This document shows, one piece after another, positions 16,769-24,883 of a stretch of DNA of 64,000 bases. The stretch covers positions 310,001 to 374,000 of the forward strand of contig NZ_JBEXAE010000004.1 of NCBI RefSeq assembly GCF_040566695.1. Direction: 5' to 3'. Every line of letters begins with the position of its first letter. The first letter of the stretch is position 1. The stretch comes from Sediminicola arcticus (lineage in GTDB: Bacteria; Bacteroidota; Bacteroidia; Flavobacteriales; Flavobacteriaceae). Under the pieces are notes generated by a model. It ran no database searches, was not told where the DNA came from, and saw only the letters and a program-made list of their open reading frames with translations. Position numbers and translations under genes: made by a program.

Positions 16769-16809
16769 AAACCCCTACTATGGGGTTTAGCTTTGGTTTT
16801 GTAACTTTG
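16769..16809 (+). promoter_or_regulatory. lpdA promoter overlapped by an inverted repeat
   Basis: TAACTTTG (16802-16809) fits the Bacteroidota -7 element, and TATG (16779-16782), one mismatch from TTTG, lies exactly 19 bp upstream. A perfect inverted repeat AAACCCC-6nt-GGGGTTT (16769-16788) covers the -33 position. It could be an operator or a hairpin; no regulator is identified. Confidence 0.5.
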
Positions 16810-16845
16810 GCATTTCAAAAAATAGATATTTTAAAACATATATAA

Positions 16846-18237
16846 ATGAGCAATTTCGATGTTATTGTTTTGGGCAGTGGTCCAGGTGGTTATGTAACAG
16901 CCATTAGAGCCTCACAATTAGGATTTAAAACTGCCATAATTGAAAAAGAAAATCTGGGTGGCGTTTGTTTAAACTGGGGCTGTATCCCAACCAAAGCACT
17001 TTTAAAATCTGCTCAGGTATTTGAATATTTGAAGCATGCTGGGGATTATGGACTTACCGTTGATGGATTCGATAAAGATTTCAACGCCGTAGTTAAGCGC
17101 AGTAGGAATGTTGCTGATGGAATGAGCAAGGGGGTTCAATTTCTAATGAAGAAAAACAAAATTGAGGTCATAGACGGATTCGGCAAATTAATGGCTGGAA
17201 AAAAGATTATGGTAACCGATGCCGACGGAAAAGATACAGAATACAGCGCCAATAGCATTATTATCGCTACTGGGTCTCGCAGTAGGGAGTTGCCTAGTCT
17301 ACCACAAGACGGTAAAAAAATAATTGGTTATAGAAAAGCCATGACCTTGGAAAAACAACCTAAAAAGATGGTTATTGTTGGAAGTGGAGCCATTGGGATA
17401 GAATTTGCTTACTTCTATAACTCTATGGGAACAGACGTTACAGTGGTAGAATTTTTACCCAACATTGTCCCAGTTGAAGATGAAGATATCTCTAAGCAAT
17501 TGGAGCGCACCTTTAAAAAATCGGGTATTAAAATCATGACCTCCTCAGAAGTAACTAAAGCGGATACTTCCGGTGAAGGAGTTAAAGTGACCGTAAAAAC
17601 AAGCAAAGGAGAAGAAATCATCGATGCTGATATTGTCCTTTCTGCAGTGGGTATTAAATCTAATATTGAAAATATTGGATTGGAAGAGGTAGGTATTGCA
17701 GTTGACCGAGACAAGATTTTGGTAAACGATTACTACCAGACGAATATCCCAGGCTATTACGCCATTGGAGATGTAACTCCTGGACAGGCTTTAGCTCACG
17801 TTGCCTCGGCTGAAGGAATACTTTGCGTTGAAAAGCTTGCAGGTATGCATGTTGAACCATTGGATTATGGCAACATTCCAGGATGTACGTATTGTACTCC
17901 TGAAATAGCCTCTGTAGGACTTACAGAAAAGCAAGCCAAAGAAAAAGGCTACGAGCTTAAAGTTGGTAAATTTCCATTCTCTGCGAGTGGTAAGGCCAAA
18001 GCTTCTGGAACCCCTGACGGCTTTGTTAAAGTTATTTTTGATGCCAAATATGGTGAATGGTTAGGTTGCCATATGATTGGAGCAGGAGTCACGGACATGA
18101 TTGCGGAAGCAGTAGTTGCCCGCAAATTGGAAACAACCGGTCATGAGATTCTTAAATCCGTTCACCCACATCCTACTATGAGTGAAGCTGTAATGGAAGC
18201 TGTTGCCGAAGCCTATGGCGAAGTAATACACCTATAA
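16846..18237 (+). CDS. lpdA: Dihydrolipoyl dehydrogenase (E3)
   Basis: FAD enzyme that reoxidises dihydrolipoamide in the pyruvate, 2-oxoglutarate and branched-chain dehydrogenase complexes and in glycine cleavage, reducing NAD+. The 463 residues show the FAD Rossmann motif VLGSGPGGYVTAIRA near the N-terminus, the redox disulfide GGVCLNWGCIPTK (about 39-51), the NAD motif MVIVGSGAIGIEFA and the C-terminal HPHPTMSE with the active-site His. Length and motifs are standard. The gene is alone, not beside E1 or E2 genes, so it probably serves several complexes. Its promoter carries an inverted repeat (16769-16788) and it ends at a long-loop terminator. Confidence 0.96.
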   Translation: MSNFDVIVLGSGPGGYVTAIRASQLGFKTAIIEKENLGGVCLNWGCIPTKALLKSAQVFEYLKHAGDYGLTVDGFDKDFNAVVKRSRNVADGMSKGVQFLMKKNKIEVIDGFGKLMAGKKIMVTDADGKDTEYSANSIIIATGSRSRELPSLPQDGKKIIGYRKAMTLEKQPKKMVIVGSGAIGIEFAYFYNSMGTDVTVVEFLPNIVPVEDEDISKQLERTFKKSGIKIMTSSEVTKADTSGEGVKVTVKTSKGEEIIDADIVLSAVGIKSNIENIGLEEVGIAVDRDKILVNDYYQTNIPGYYAIGDVTPGQALAHVASAEGILCVEKLAGMHVEPLDYGNIPGCTYCTPEIASVGLTEKQAKEKGYELKVGKFPFSASGKAKASGTPDGFVKVIFDAKYGEWLGCHMIGAGVTDMIAEAVVARKLETTGHEILKSVHPHPTMSEAVMEAVAEAYGEVIHL

Positions 18238-18247
18238 TATTTTCTTT

Positions 18248-18299
18248 AAAAAAGGATTATAAATGGTTTTGTGGACCAACACCGTTGTGATCCTTTTTT
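18248..18299 (+). terminator. Terminator of lpdA
   Basis: A 10-bp stem AAAAAAGGAT/ATCCTTTTTT (18248-18257 and 18290-18299) with a long loop of 32 nt that can partly pair with itself, ending in a T-run, 10 bp after the stop codon. Confidence 0.7.
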
Positions 18300-18318
18300 G
18301 TTTATTAATACATAAGAG

Positions 18319-18600
18319 ATGTTGAAGATTTTTAGACTAATTGCCATTTTAGAGGGTATATCCTTCTTGCTTTTATTTGGATTGGGAATGCCTTTAAAAT
18401 ATAAAGGCGGTATTCCAGAGCCCAATATATATATTGGCTATGCTCACGGATTTTTATTTATTGGATACGCAGTTCTTGCCGTTTTATTGACAATCGAAAA
18501 AAAATGGGGATTTAAAAGATTTATTATTTTGTTCACTGCTTCATTACTCCCATTTGGCACTTTTTATATTGACAAGAAGTATTTAAAGCCATCAGCTTAA
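18319..18600 (+). CDS. Small membrane protein, DUF3817 family
   Basis: 93 residues with three predicted membrane helices: about 5-25 (AILEGISFLLLFGLGMPLKY), 42-62 (IGYAHGFLFIGYAVLAVLL) and 68-85. The EGISFLLL start and the G-Y-A-H-G-F motif are typical of DUF3817 (YdzA-like) proteins, whose function is unknown. It lies 80 bp after lpdA beyond a terminator and overlaps the convergent aroQ by 9 bp at their 3' ends. Confidence 0.85.
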   Translation: MLKIFRLIAILEGISFLLLFGLGMPLKYKGGIPEPNIYIGYAHGFLFIGYAVLAVLLTIEKKWGFKRFIILFTASLLPFGTFYIDKKYLKPSA

Positions 18601-19011
18601 AAAACTCTGTACAGCAAGCTTGTAGCTTTCTAGTCCAAAACCTAGGATAACGCCTTTGGCAACTGGTGAAAGATAAGATACGTGCCTAAAATCTTCCCTT
18701 GAAAAAGTATTGCTGATATGTACCTCTACCACTGGAGTTTTGATGCCCTTGATGGCATCGCCTATTGCGATGGACGTATGTGTGTAGGCCCCAGCATTTA
18801 AAATGATGCCGTTATACCCCTCAAATCCACAATCATGTAGTTTATTGATGATCTCTCCCTCTACATTTGTTTGAAAATATTCCAATTGCACCTCCTTGAA
18901 TTTGAACTGCAATTCCGTAAAATAATCCTCAAAAGAGGAGCTACCGTAGATTTCGGGTTCCCTTTTACCTAAAAGATTAAGGTTGGGACCATTGATAATA
19001 ATAATTTTCAT
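18592..19011 (-). CDS. aroQ: 3-dehydroquinate dehydratase, type II
   Basis: Third step of the shikimate pathway: removes water from 3-dehydroquinate. The 139 residues begin with MKIIIINGPNLNLLGKREPEIYG, the type II signature (seen here as NGPNLNLLGKREPEIYG) carrying the active-site Arg and Tyr. They continue with GIILNAGAYTHTSIAIGDA (Asn and catalytic His region) and VEVHISN. The length is standard. No other aro gene is near. It is followed on the opposite strand by xerD after the broken barrel gene, an order I recall from other Flavobacteriaceae. Confidence 0.96.
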   Translation of the reverse strand: MKIIIINGPNLNLLGKREPEIYGSSSFEDYFTELQFKFKEVQLEYFQTNVEGEIINKLHDCGFEGYNGIILNAGAYTHTSIAIGDAIKGIKTPVVEVHISNTFSREDFRHVSYLSPVAKGVILGFGLESYKLAVQSFLS

Positions 19012-19136
19012 GAGTTTAAACTTTAAATTATTTCAAAAGATGCACGTATTTAACCTTTACACTCCAATTAAAATATTGGAATAAAGTTAGTAACCTAGAT
19101 TCGTTTTGTAAACATATCAAATAGTAATGCATAAAA

Positions 19137-19164
19137 AAAACGGAAATATTGCTATTTCCGTTTT
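19137..19164 (-). terminator. Terminator of the broken outer-membrane barrel gene
   Basis: A 12-bp stem AAAACGGAAATA/TATTTCCGTTTT with a 4-nt loop (TTGC) and T-runs on both sides. It lies 24 bp after the stop codon of the barrel gene on the minus strand. Confidence 0.8.
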
Positions 19165-19187
19165 ATATAATTTACTTTAATTGTTCT

Positions 19188-19675
19188 TTATAAGGAAAAA
19201 AGAACGCCTAAATTGATCGTAGAAAAGGTGAAATCAGCATCTTTAATACTCACGCCAGAATAAGATAGTGTTAGTTGTGCCTTTTCAGAAACGTCATAAC
19301 CAACTATGGGTCTGTAATAAAACCCTCCGTCGTTGCCGTCATTAATTCCCAATGCATAACCTAAATCAGCACCAACAGAAAAATTCTCAGAAGCTTTGAA
19401 ACGTGCGGCAGCTGCTATTGGAATAAACTGTGCTGGATCAGCAAAATCTTTAAACTCACTTTTCAAAAACGCATTTGAAAATCCGGTAGTAATACCTACG
19501 TCAAAACTTTCAGAAACTTCGAACATGTATAGCAAATCAAGGCTTAAACCAAAGGATAGACATCCGCTGCATCCCCTACAGGTAATTGTGCATTTACGCC
19601 TATCTTAAAACCTTCTTGTGCTTGTACAACAAAACCAATCAATGCAAATACTGCAACTAAAACTGCTTTTTTCAT
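19188..19675 (-). pseudogene. Outer-membrane beta-barrel protein gene with a frameshift
   Basis: An ATG at 19675 starts a clear signal peptide and mature N-terminus (MKKAVLVAVFALIGFVVQAQ, then EGFKIGVNAQLPVGDAAD), but this frame stops at 19544-19546 after 43 codons. The next frame then continues without stop from SFGLSLDLLYMFEVSESFDV to the end at 19188, with the alternating pattern and terminal Phe/Leu of small outer-membrane barrels (INLGVLFSL). One missing base near 19545-19575 joins the two parts into a protein of about 162 residues. The gene is either recently inactivated or misread. Its promoter region, terminator and composition are otherwise intact. Confidence 0.8.
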
Positions 19676-19866
19676 ACTTTTAAAATTTGATTATTATTTT
19701 ATTTGAGGGCAATACTAAAATCAAAACAACGGTAGAAATAATAAAAGTTGTAAAAATGAAATAAAGCGTGGTGAAACATACTATTTTGAAGATTATCGAT
19801 TGGCGAAACACCTCTTTTATAGTTGAATCCACTAGAAACACCGATGAATAATAATACCTTTAAAAA

Positions 19867-20763
19867 ATGAAATGGGAGCAGGCTATACAGGATTATCGGT
19901 ATTACTTAAAAATAGAACGAGGGCTTTCCAAAAATTCCATCCACAACTATTGTTTGGATGTTGAAAAACTGATTCTCTTCCTCAATAACACTAACATCCA
20001 TGAAAATCCAATTGCGATTGGAAAAGAAACGGTGCAACAGTTTATTTATGAAATTGCCAAAGTAATTAATCCCAGATCCCAAGCGAGGATCATATCAGGG
20101 TTAAAGAGTTTTTTTAATTTTTTAATTTTTGAAGATTACCGAAAAGATAATCCTATGGATTTAATAGAGTCCCCAAAAGTAGGTCGCAAGCTCCCTGACA
20201 CTCTCTCAGAGGATGAGATTAATACGCTTATTGCAGCTATAGATCTTTCCAAAGACGAAGGCGAACGCAATAGAGCCATTTTAGAAACCCTTTACGGCTG
20301 TGGGTTACGGGTCTCCGAATTGGTAAACCTTCAGATTTCCGATCTATATTTTGAGGAAGACTTTATAAAAGTAACTGGAAAGGGAGACAAACAACGTTTT
20401 GTTCCCATTAGTGCCATCAATAAAAAATACATAAATATCTATAAGAAAGAAAAAAGGATTCATCTAAAAATTCAAAAAGGTCATGAAGATTACCTTTTTC
20501 TCAACCGAAGGGGAAGGCAGCTAACTAGGGCTATGATATTTACGATTATAAAACAATTGGCAGAAACTATTGGGTTGAACAAAATCATTAGTCCTCACAC
20601 CTTTCGTCATTCCTTTGCCTCTCATTTATTGGCGAACGGAGCCGATCTTAGGGCTATTCAACAGATGTTGGGACATGAAAGTATTACGACTACGGAAATA
20701 TATATGCATTTGGACAGGACCAAGCTTTCTGAAGTCCTCAATGAGTTTCATCCAAGAAAATAA
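19867..20763 (+). CDS. xerD: Tyrosine recombinase XerD-like (chromosome dimer resolution)
   Basis: 298 residues, the normal Xer length. The N-terminal SAM-like DNA-binding domain starts with YRYYLKIERGLSKNSIHNY; the catalytic domain holds Arg148 (GLRVSEL), Lys172 (GKGDKQR), His244 and Arg247 (HTFRHSFASHLL), His270 (LGHESI) and nucleophile Tyr279 (EIYMHLD). All six catalytic residues are therefore present. It should resolve chromosome dimers at dif with a second recombinase; no dif site is visible here. I call it XerD from the IYMHLD ending and its place beside aroQ; XerC remains possible. Confidence 0.9.
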   Translation: MKWEQAIQDYRYYLKIERGLSKNSIHNYCLDVEKLILFLNNTNIHENPIAIGKETVQQFIYEIAKVINPRSQARIISGLKSFFNFLIFEDYRKDNPMDLIESPKVGRKLPDTLSEDEINTLIAAIDLSKDEGERNRAILETLYGCGLRVSELVNLQISDLYFEEDFIKVTGKGDKQRFVPISAINKKYINIYKKEKRIHLKIQKGHEDYLFLNRRGRQLTRAMIFTIIKQLAETIGLNKIISPHTFRHSFASHLLANGADLRAIQQMLGHESITTTEIYMHLDRTKLSEVLNEFHPRK

Positions 20764-20805
20764 TCAGAAATAATTGCTGATGTATAATTTTTAAAAGATT
20801 AATCA

Positions 20806-22098
20806 CTAATCCTTAAACTTACTGTAATCCTTATTGTATGGTCTTATGATAAGTCTCGCCTCCCTATCAAATCGAATATAACTATATACCCAGTTCACAA
20901 AAACCACCATCCTATTTCTAAATCCTATCAAAAAGAAAAGATGAACAAACATCCAAACAAACCAGGCAAATACGCCTTGAAATTTGTAGTTTTTTAAGTC
21001 AACCACAGCTTTGTTCCTCCCTACTGTAGCCATACTGCCCTTGTCTTTGTATTTAAAAGGAGTAAGGGGTTGGCGCTCCAATAGTTTAATTAAATTATCA
21101 CCAAGATTGGCGCCTTGCTGAATTGCTGGTTGTGCCATCATAGGGTGGCCAATAGGAAATTCAGGGGTTACCATACATGCAATATCACCAATCGCGAAAA
21201 CACCTTCTATACCTTCCACTTGATTAAACTGGTTTACCTTTAACCGGTTGCCAGGAACAGTTAATTCCTTGGCATCAACTCCTTTAATCAAAGCTCCTTT
21301 TACACCGGCTGCCCAAACAAGGGTTGCTGTTTCAAAAACAAAATCAGTCATTGTGGTTGCCAATTTTCCATCATAATTGGTGATACGTGTCTCTTTCCAT
21401 ACCTGAACTCCTAGTCCTTCCAAAAACTCTTCTGCTTTTTCAGAGGCCTTCTTACTCATTTCTTTTAAAATTCGGGAGCCAGACTGTACCAAATGGATTT
21501 GTGCCCTACGGGTATCCAAGTCTGGATAATCCTTTGGAAGAATTCCCTTTTTAATTTCTGCTAGAGCGCCAGCGAGCTCTACCCCTGTTGGACCGCCACC
21601 TACAATCACAAAATTCATAAGTGCATCCCTCTCATGTAGGTCATCAGTCAATAAAGCTTGCTCAAAATTTTCGAGGATTAAACTTCTGAGGTTAAGAGAT
21701 TCGATAATGGACTTCATGGCCATGCTATGCTTTTCCAATTCTACATTTCCAAAAAAATTGGTTTCCGAGCCCGTAGCCAATACCAAATAATCGTATTTAA
21801 GGCTACCAATATTTGTAATGATATTTTTCTTGCCTATCTCGATCTCCTGCACATCGGCAAGCCTAAAAGTGAAATTGGGATAATTCTTTAATATCTTTCG
21901 GATGGGATAAGCTATAGAGTCTGGCTCTAACCCTCCGGTTGACACCTGGTAAAGCAATGGCTGGAAAGTATGGTAATTATGTTTATCCAACAAAATAACC
22001 TGTACCTCCTTTTTGCTCATTTTTTTCGCCAAGGATACTCCAGCAAAGCCTCCGCCTATAATTACGATGCGTGGATAGCTAGTCCTTGAAATGTTCAT
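20806..22098 (-). CDS. ndh: Type II NADH:quinone oxidoreductase
   Basis: Single-subunit flavoprotein that passes electrons from NADH to quinone without pumping protons. The 430 residues show two Rossmann motifs, VIIGGGFAGVSLAKKM at the N-terminus (FAD) and FVIVGGGPTGVELAGALAE near residue 165 (NADH), the LVWAAGVKG motif, and FAIGDIACM in the second FAD contact. The C-terminal part is amphipathic and hydrophobic (FAWFVWMFVHLFFLIG), the usual membrane anchor region. I place the start at ATG 22098; the upstream ATG at 22110 adds only four residues. Confidence 0.9.
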   Translation of the reverse strand: MNISRTSYPRIVIIGGGFAGVSLAKKMSKKEVQVILLDKHNYHTFQPLLYQVSTGGLEPDSIAYPIRKILKNYPNFTFRLADVQEIEIGKKNIITNIGSLKYDYLVLATGSETNFFGNVELEKHSMAMKSIIESLNLRSLILENFEQALLTDDLHERDALMNFVIVGGGPTGVELAGALAEIKKGILPKDYPDLDTRRAQIHLVQSGSRILKEMSKKASEKAEEFLEGLGVQVWKETRITNYDGKLATTMTDFVFETATLVWAAGVKGALIKGVDAKELTVPGNRLKVNQFNQVEGIEGVFAIGDIACMVTPEFPIGHPMMAQPAIQQGANLGDNLIKLLERQPLTPFKYKDKGSMATVGRNKAVVDLKNYKFQGVFAWFVWMFVHLFFLIGFRNRMVVFVNWVYSYIRFDREARLIIRPYNKDYSKFKD

Positions 22099-22202
22099 AT
22101 CACAAATCATAGTCCTAATGTAAACATTCGTATGATTCTCACCCTATTGAATCTGGAGTTTTTATTACATTTATAAAAACCATGAACAAACGTATCCATA
22201 TT

Positions 22203-23630
22203 ATGAGAAAATTACTTTTTAGCTTATTCATAACAAGCCTTATTTCTTTCATGGGCCATGCCCAGAAAACTACCCAAGAGGTGTTAGCCAACTTGGACAA
22301 AAAAAGTGAAACCTATAGCAGCATTGCTCAAAATATTTGGGAATTTGCAGAAATGGGATATTTAGAGGAGAATAGTTCTGCTTTACTTCAAAAGACTTTG
22401 AGCGATGAAGGTTTTTCCATAAAAAAAGAGGTAGCAGGAATGCCTACCGCTTTTATTGCGGAGTATGGGAGCGGCGCACCAGTCATCGCTATCTTGGGGG
22501 AATTTGATGCCTTACCAGGTTTATCCCAACAAGCTGCACCCGAAAAACTATCAGCTGGGAAAGAAGCCGGACATGCATGTGGACATCATTTGTTCGGCAC
22601 GGCTTCCACAGCGGCGGCCATAGCGGTTAAAGAGTGGATGCAGACCAATAAGGTCAAGGGAACCATTAGATTCTACGGTTGCCCGGCAGAAGAAGGAGGT
22701 TCTGGAAAGGTCTATATGGTTAGAGAAGGCTTATTTAACGATGTTGATGTAGCGCTACATTGGCACCCAGGAGCAGAAAACGAAGCAAATGCTGGTGCTG
22801 CATTAGCCAATAAATCCGCAAAATTTAGATTTTACGGAATTTCTGCCCATGCTGCCGGAGCTCCAGAAAAAGGTCGTTCTGCTTTAGATGGTGTGGAGGC
22901 GTTGAATATGATGGTGAATATGATGAGAGAGCACATCCCATCTGAAGCACGGATCCATTATGTGATTACACAGGGAGGCAAAGCTCCAAATGTGGTGCCC
23001 GATTTCGCCGAAGTCTACTATTATGCAAGACATGGACAAAGGGATGTGGTCATTGATATATTTGATAGAATTGTAAAAGCTGCGGAAGGTGCAGCTCTGG
23101 GCACGGGAACTACTATGGATTATGAGATGATAGGGGGTACACATGAACTACTACCAAACTTGACCCTCCAAAAACTAATGTATGATAATTTGATAAAAGT
23201 GGGGGGGGTAACCTATTCTCCAGAGGAAAAGGTATTTGCAGATAAAATAGCAGTAAGCCTCGGATATGACAAGGCAAACTTGGAGATTGCTAAGAATGTT
23301 GAAATCTATAAAACCGAAGCCAAAGCCTACGGATCTACTGATGTTGGAGATGTAAGCTTTACCGTTCCAACGGTAGGACTGGGCACTGCAACTTGGGTTC
23401 CTGGCACTCCTGCTCATAGTTGGCAAGCCGTAGCGGCAGGCGGTACTTCTATAGGAGAAAAGGGAATGATGGTAGCCGCAAAAACACTAACGCTTACCGC
23501 CATTGATATTTTAAAGAGTAAAGATATCATCTTGAAGGCTAAACAAGAACTTATAGAAAGACGCGGAAAGGACTTTAAATACATCCCATTATTGGGAGAT
23601 AGAGCCCCCGCCTTAGACTATAGAAAGTAA
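22203..23630 (+). CDS. Exported M20 amidohydrolase (AbgB-like)
   Basis: About 475 residues with a signal peptide (MRKLLFSLFITSLISFMGHA), so periplasmic or secreted. Metal-binding motifs of the M20/AbgB group are seen: GEFDALPG, GHACGHHLFGT, PAEEGGSGKVY and the His of ALHWHPGAENE, with the dimerisation domain in between (GISAHAAGAPEKGRSALDG). Relatives split amide bonds, for example p-aminobenzoyl-glutamate. The substrate here is unknown. I prefer the start at 22203; ATG 22182 would add MNKRIHI before the signal peptide. A run of eight G at 23201-23208 lies in the coding sequence. It ends at a hairpin terminator. Confidence 0.87.
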   Translation: MRKLLFSLFITSLISFMGHAQKTTQEVLANLDKKSETYSSIAQNIWEFAEMGYLEENSSALLQKTLSDEGFSIKKEVAGMPTAFIAEYGSGAPVIAILGEFDALPGLSQQAAPEKLSAGKEAGHACGHHLFGTASTAAAIAVKEWMQTNKVKGTIRFYGCPAEEGGSGKVYMVREGLFNDVDVALHWHPGAENEANAGAALANKSAKFRFYGISAHAAGAPEKGRSALDGVEALNMMVNMMREHIPSEARIHYVITQGGKAPNVVPDFAEVYYYARHGQRDVVIDIFDRIVKAAEGAALGTGTTMDYEMIGGTHELLPNLTLQKLMYDNLIKVGGVTYSPEEKVFADKIAVSLGYDKANLEIAKNVEIYKTEAKAYGSTDVGDVSFTVPTVGLGTATWVPGTPAHSWQAVAAGGTSIGEKGMMVAAKTLTLTAIDILKSKDIILKAKQELIERRGKDFKYIPLLGDRAPALDYRK

Positions 23631-23649
23631 CAGAAATGTACAAATCAAG

Positions 23650-23680
23650 AACCGATGATATTTATATTATCAGTTTTTTT
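23650..23680 (+). terminator. Terminator after the M20 amidohydrolase gene
   Basis: A 9-bp stem with one mismatch and one G-T pair (ACCGATGAT against ATTATCAGT), followed by seven T. Confidence 0.6.
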
Positions 23681-23739
23681 GTGTTGTCCTGTAACAAAAA
23701 ATACCTATTTAACACTAATGAGTAACCGACCATTATAAA

Positions 23740-24234
23740 GTGACGAAAGATCTGGAACATCAATTCGTAAGCGAATTAGAGAACAACCAAAACATTGTTC
23801 ATAAGGTATGCTCATTGTATACCAATGACCGGGATTCACATAAAGATCTTTTTCAAGAAATCACCATACAATTATGGAGGGCATATCCAAAGTTCCGTGG
23901 TGAGTCCAAGTTCAGTACTTGGATGTACAGGGTAGCTTTGAACACGGCTATTACACTTTATCGAAAATCAAAAAAAAGTATAAAAACACAAGATTATGAA
24001 TCGGTCATTTATAAAATTAAGGCCGATGAGTACGACGAAACACAGGAACAACACTTGAAATTAATGTACAACGCCGTTAAGGAGTTAGGAGATATCGATA
24101 AAGCATTGGTCTTCCTTTACTTGGAAGATAAAAACTATACTGAAATAGCCGAAACCTTAGGTATATCAGAAGTAAATGCGAGGGTGAAGATGAACAGGGT
24201 GAAAAATAAATTAAGAACCATACTTAATCCTTAA
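23740..24234 (+). CDS. ECF-type RNA polymerase sigma-70 factor (second)
   Basis: 164 residues from a GTG start. Region 2 is seen in DRDSHKDLFQEITIQLWRA and FRGESKFSTWMYRVALNTAI (quoted in part); region 4 helix-turn-helix is KNYTEIAETLGISEVNARVK. No ATG precedes it in frame closely enough. The next gene starts 4 bp after its stop and encodes a multi-pass membrane protein, so the two are co-transcribed, and that protein may control the sigma factor. The partner differs entirely from the one beside the first sigma gene at 5000. Confidence 0.9.
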   Translation: MTKDLEHQFVSELENNQNIVHKVCSLYTNDRDSHKDLFQEITIQLWRAYPKFRGESKFSTWMYRVALNTAITLYRKSKKSIKTQDYESVIYKIKADEYDETQEQHLKLMYNAVKELGDIDKALVFLYLEDKNYTEIAETLGISEVNARVKMNRVKNKLRTILNP

Positions 24235-24238
24235 GTTG

Positions 24239-24883
24239 ATGATGGACGAACTGGAACTATTAAAAAAGGACTGGCAAAAAAAGGAAGAACATCTTCCAAA
24301 AATATCGTTTGATGATATTTATAAGATGATCTGGAAAAAATCTTCCTCTATTGTAAAATGGATTTTCTATATCAGTATTTTGGAATTTGTGTTTTGGACG
24401 GCCATAAATATTGCGTTTACCGATAGTGAATCATGGCAACTCATCAAGTCATGGAATATCTATGAATTTACCATCAGCTTGATGGTCATAAATTATATTA
24501 TCCTCCTATATTTTATTTATAAATTCTATGTTAATTATAGAAAGATATCCTTTACAGATTCCTCAAAAGACCTCATGAAAGCCATCCTTAAGGTTAAAAG
24601 AACCGTGACCCAATACGTATGGTTCAATTTGATCATATTTTCAACCTCCTTGATCTCTGGGATTTACGGTAGTCTCAGATATGGTCCTGATAGTGATGAA
24701 ATTATCAGTGCGGCCTCGGAAGCTGGGAACGAAACCATATTTTGGACCATTATTATTGGAATATGTATACTTGCGGTTGTGGCTCTACTTGGAATAATTT
24801 GGCTATTTTACAAGGTGCTTTATGGTATCCTTTTAAAGAGACTGAGAAAGAATTACAACGAACTAAAACAATTGGAATTTTAA
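24239..24883 (+). CDS. Multi-pass membrane protein paired with an ECF sigma factor
   Basis: 214 residues: a charged N-terminal cytoplasmic segment of about 40 residues (DELELLKKDWQKKEEHLPKI), then four predicted membrane helices (about 42-60, 75-95, 125-145 and 170-195) and a basic C-terminus. No named domain is recognised. The layout resembles membrane anti-sigma or sigma-associated proteins of Bacteroidota, but I infer the role only from the 4-bp spacing to the sigma gene. Starts at 24239 or 24242 are equally good. The 3' end overlaps the convergent acyltransferase gene by 4 bp. Confidence 0.75.
   Translation: MMDELELLKKDWQKKEEHLPKISFDDIYKMIWKKSSSIVKWIFYISILEFVFWTAINIAFTDSESWQLIKSWNIYEFTISLMVINYIILLYFIYKFYVNYRKISFTDSSKDLMKAILKVKRTVTQYVWFNLIIFSTSLISGIYGSLRYGPDSDEIISAASEAGNETIFWTIIIGICILAVVALLGIIWLFYKVLYGILLKRLRKNYNELKQLEF

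Noticed and set aside
19867..20763. The tyrosine recombinase as part of a mobile element
   Set aside because: Length, motifs and aroQ neighbourhood match housekeeping Xer; there are no att repeats, tRNA or cargo genes beside it.
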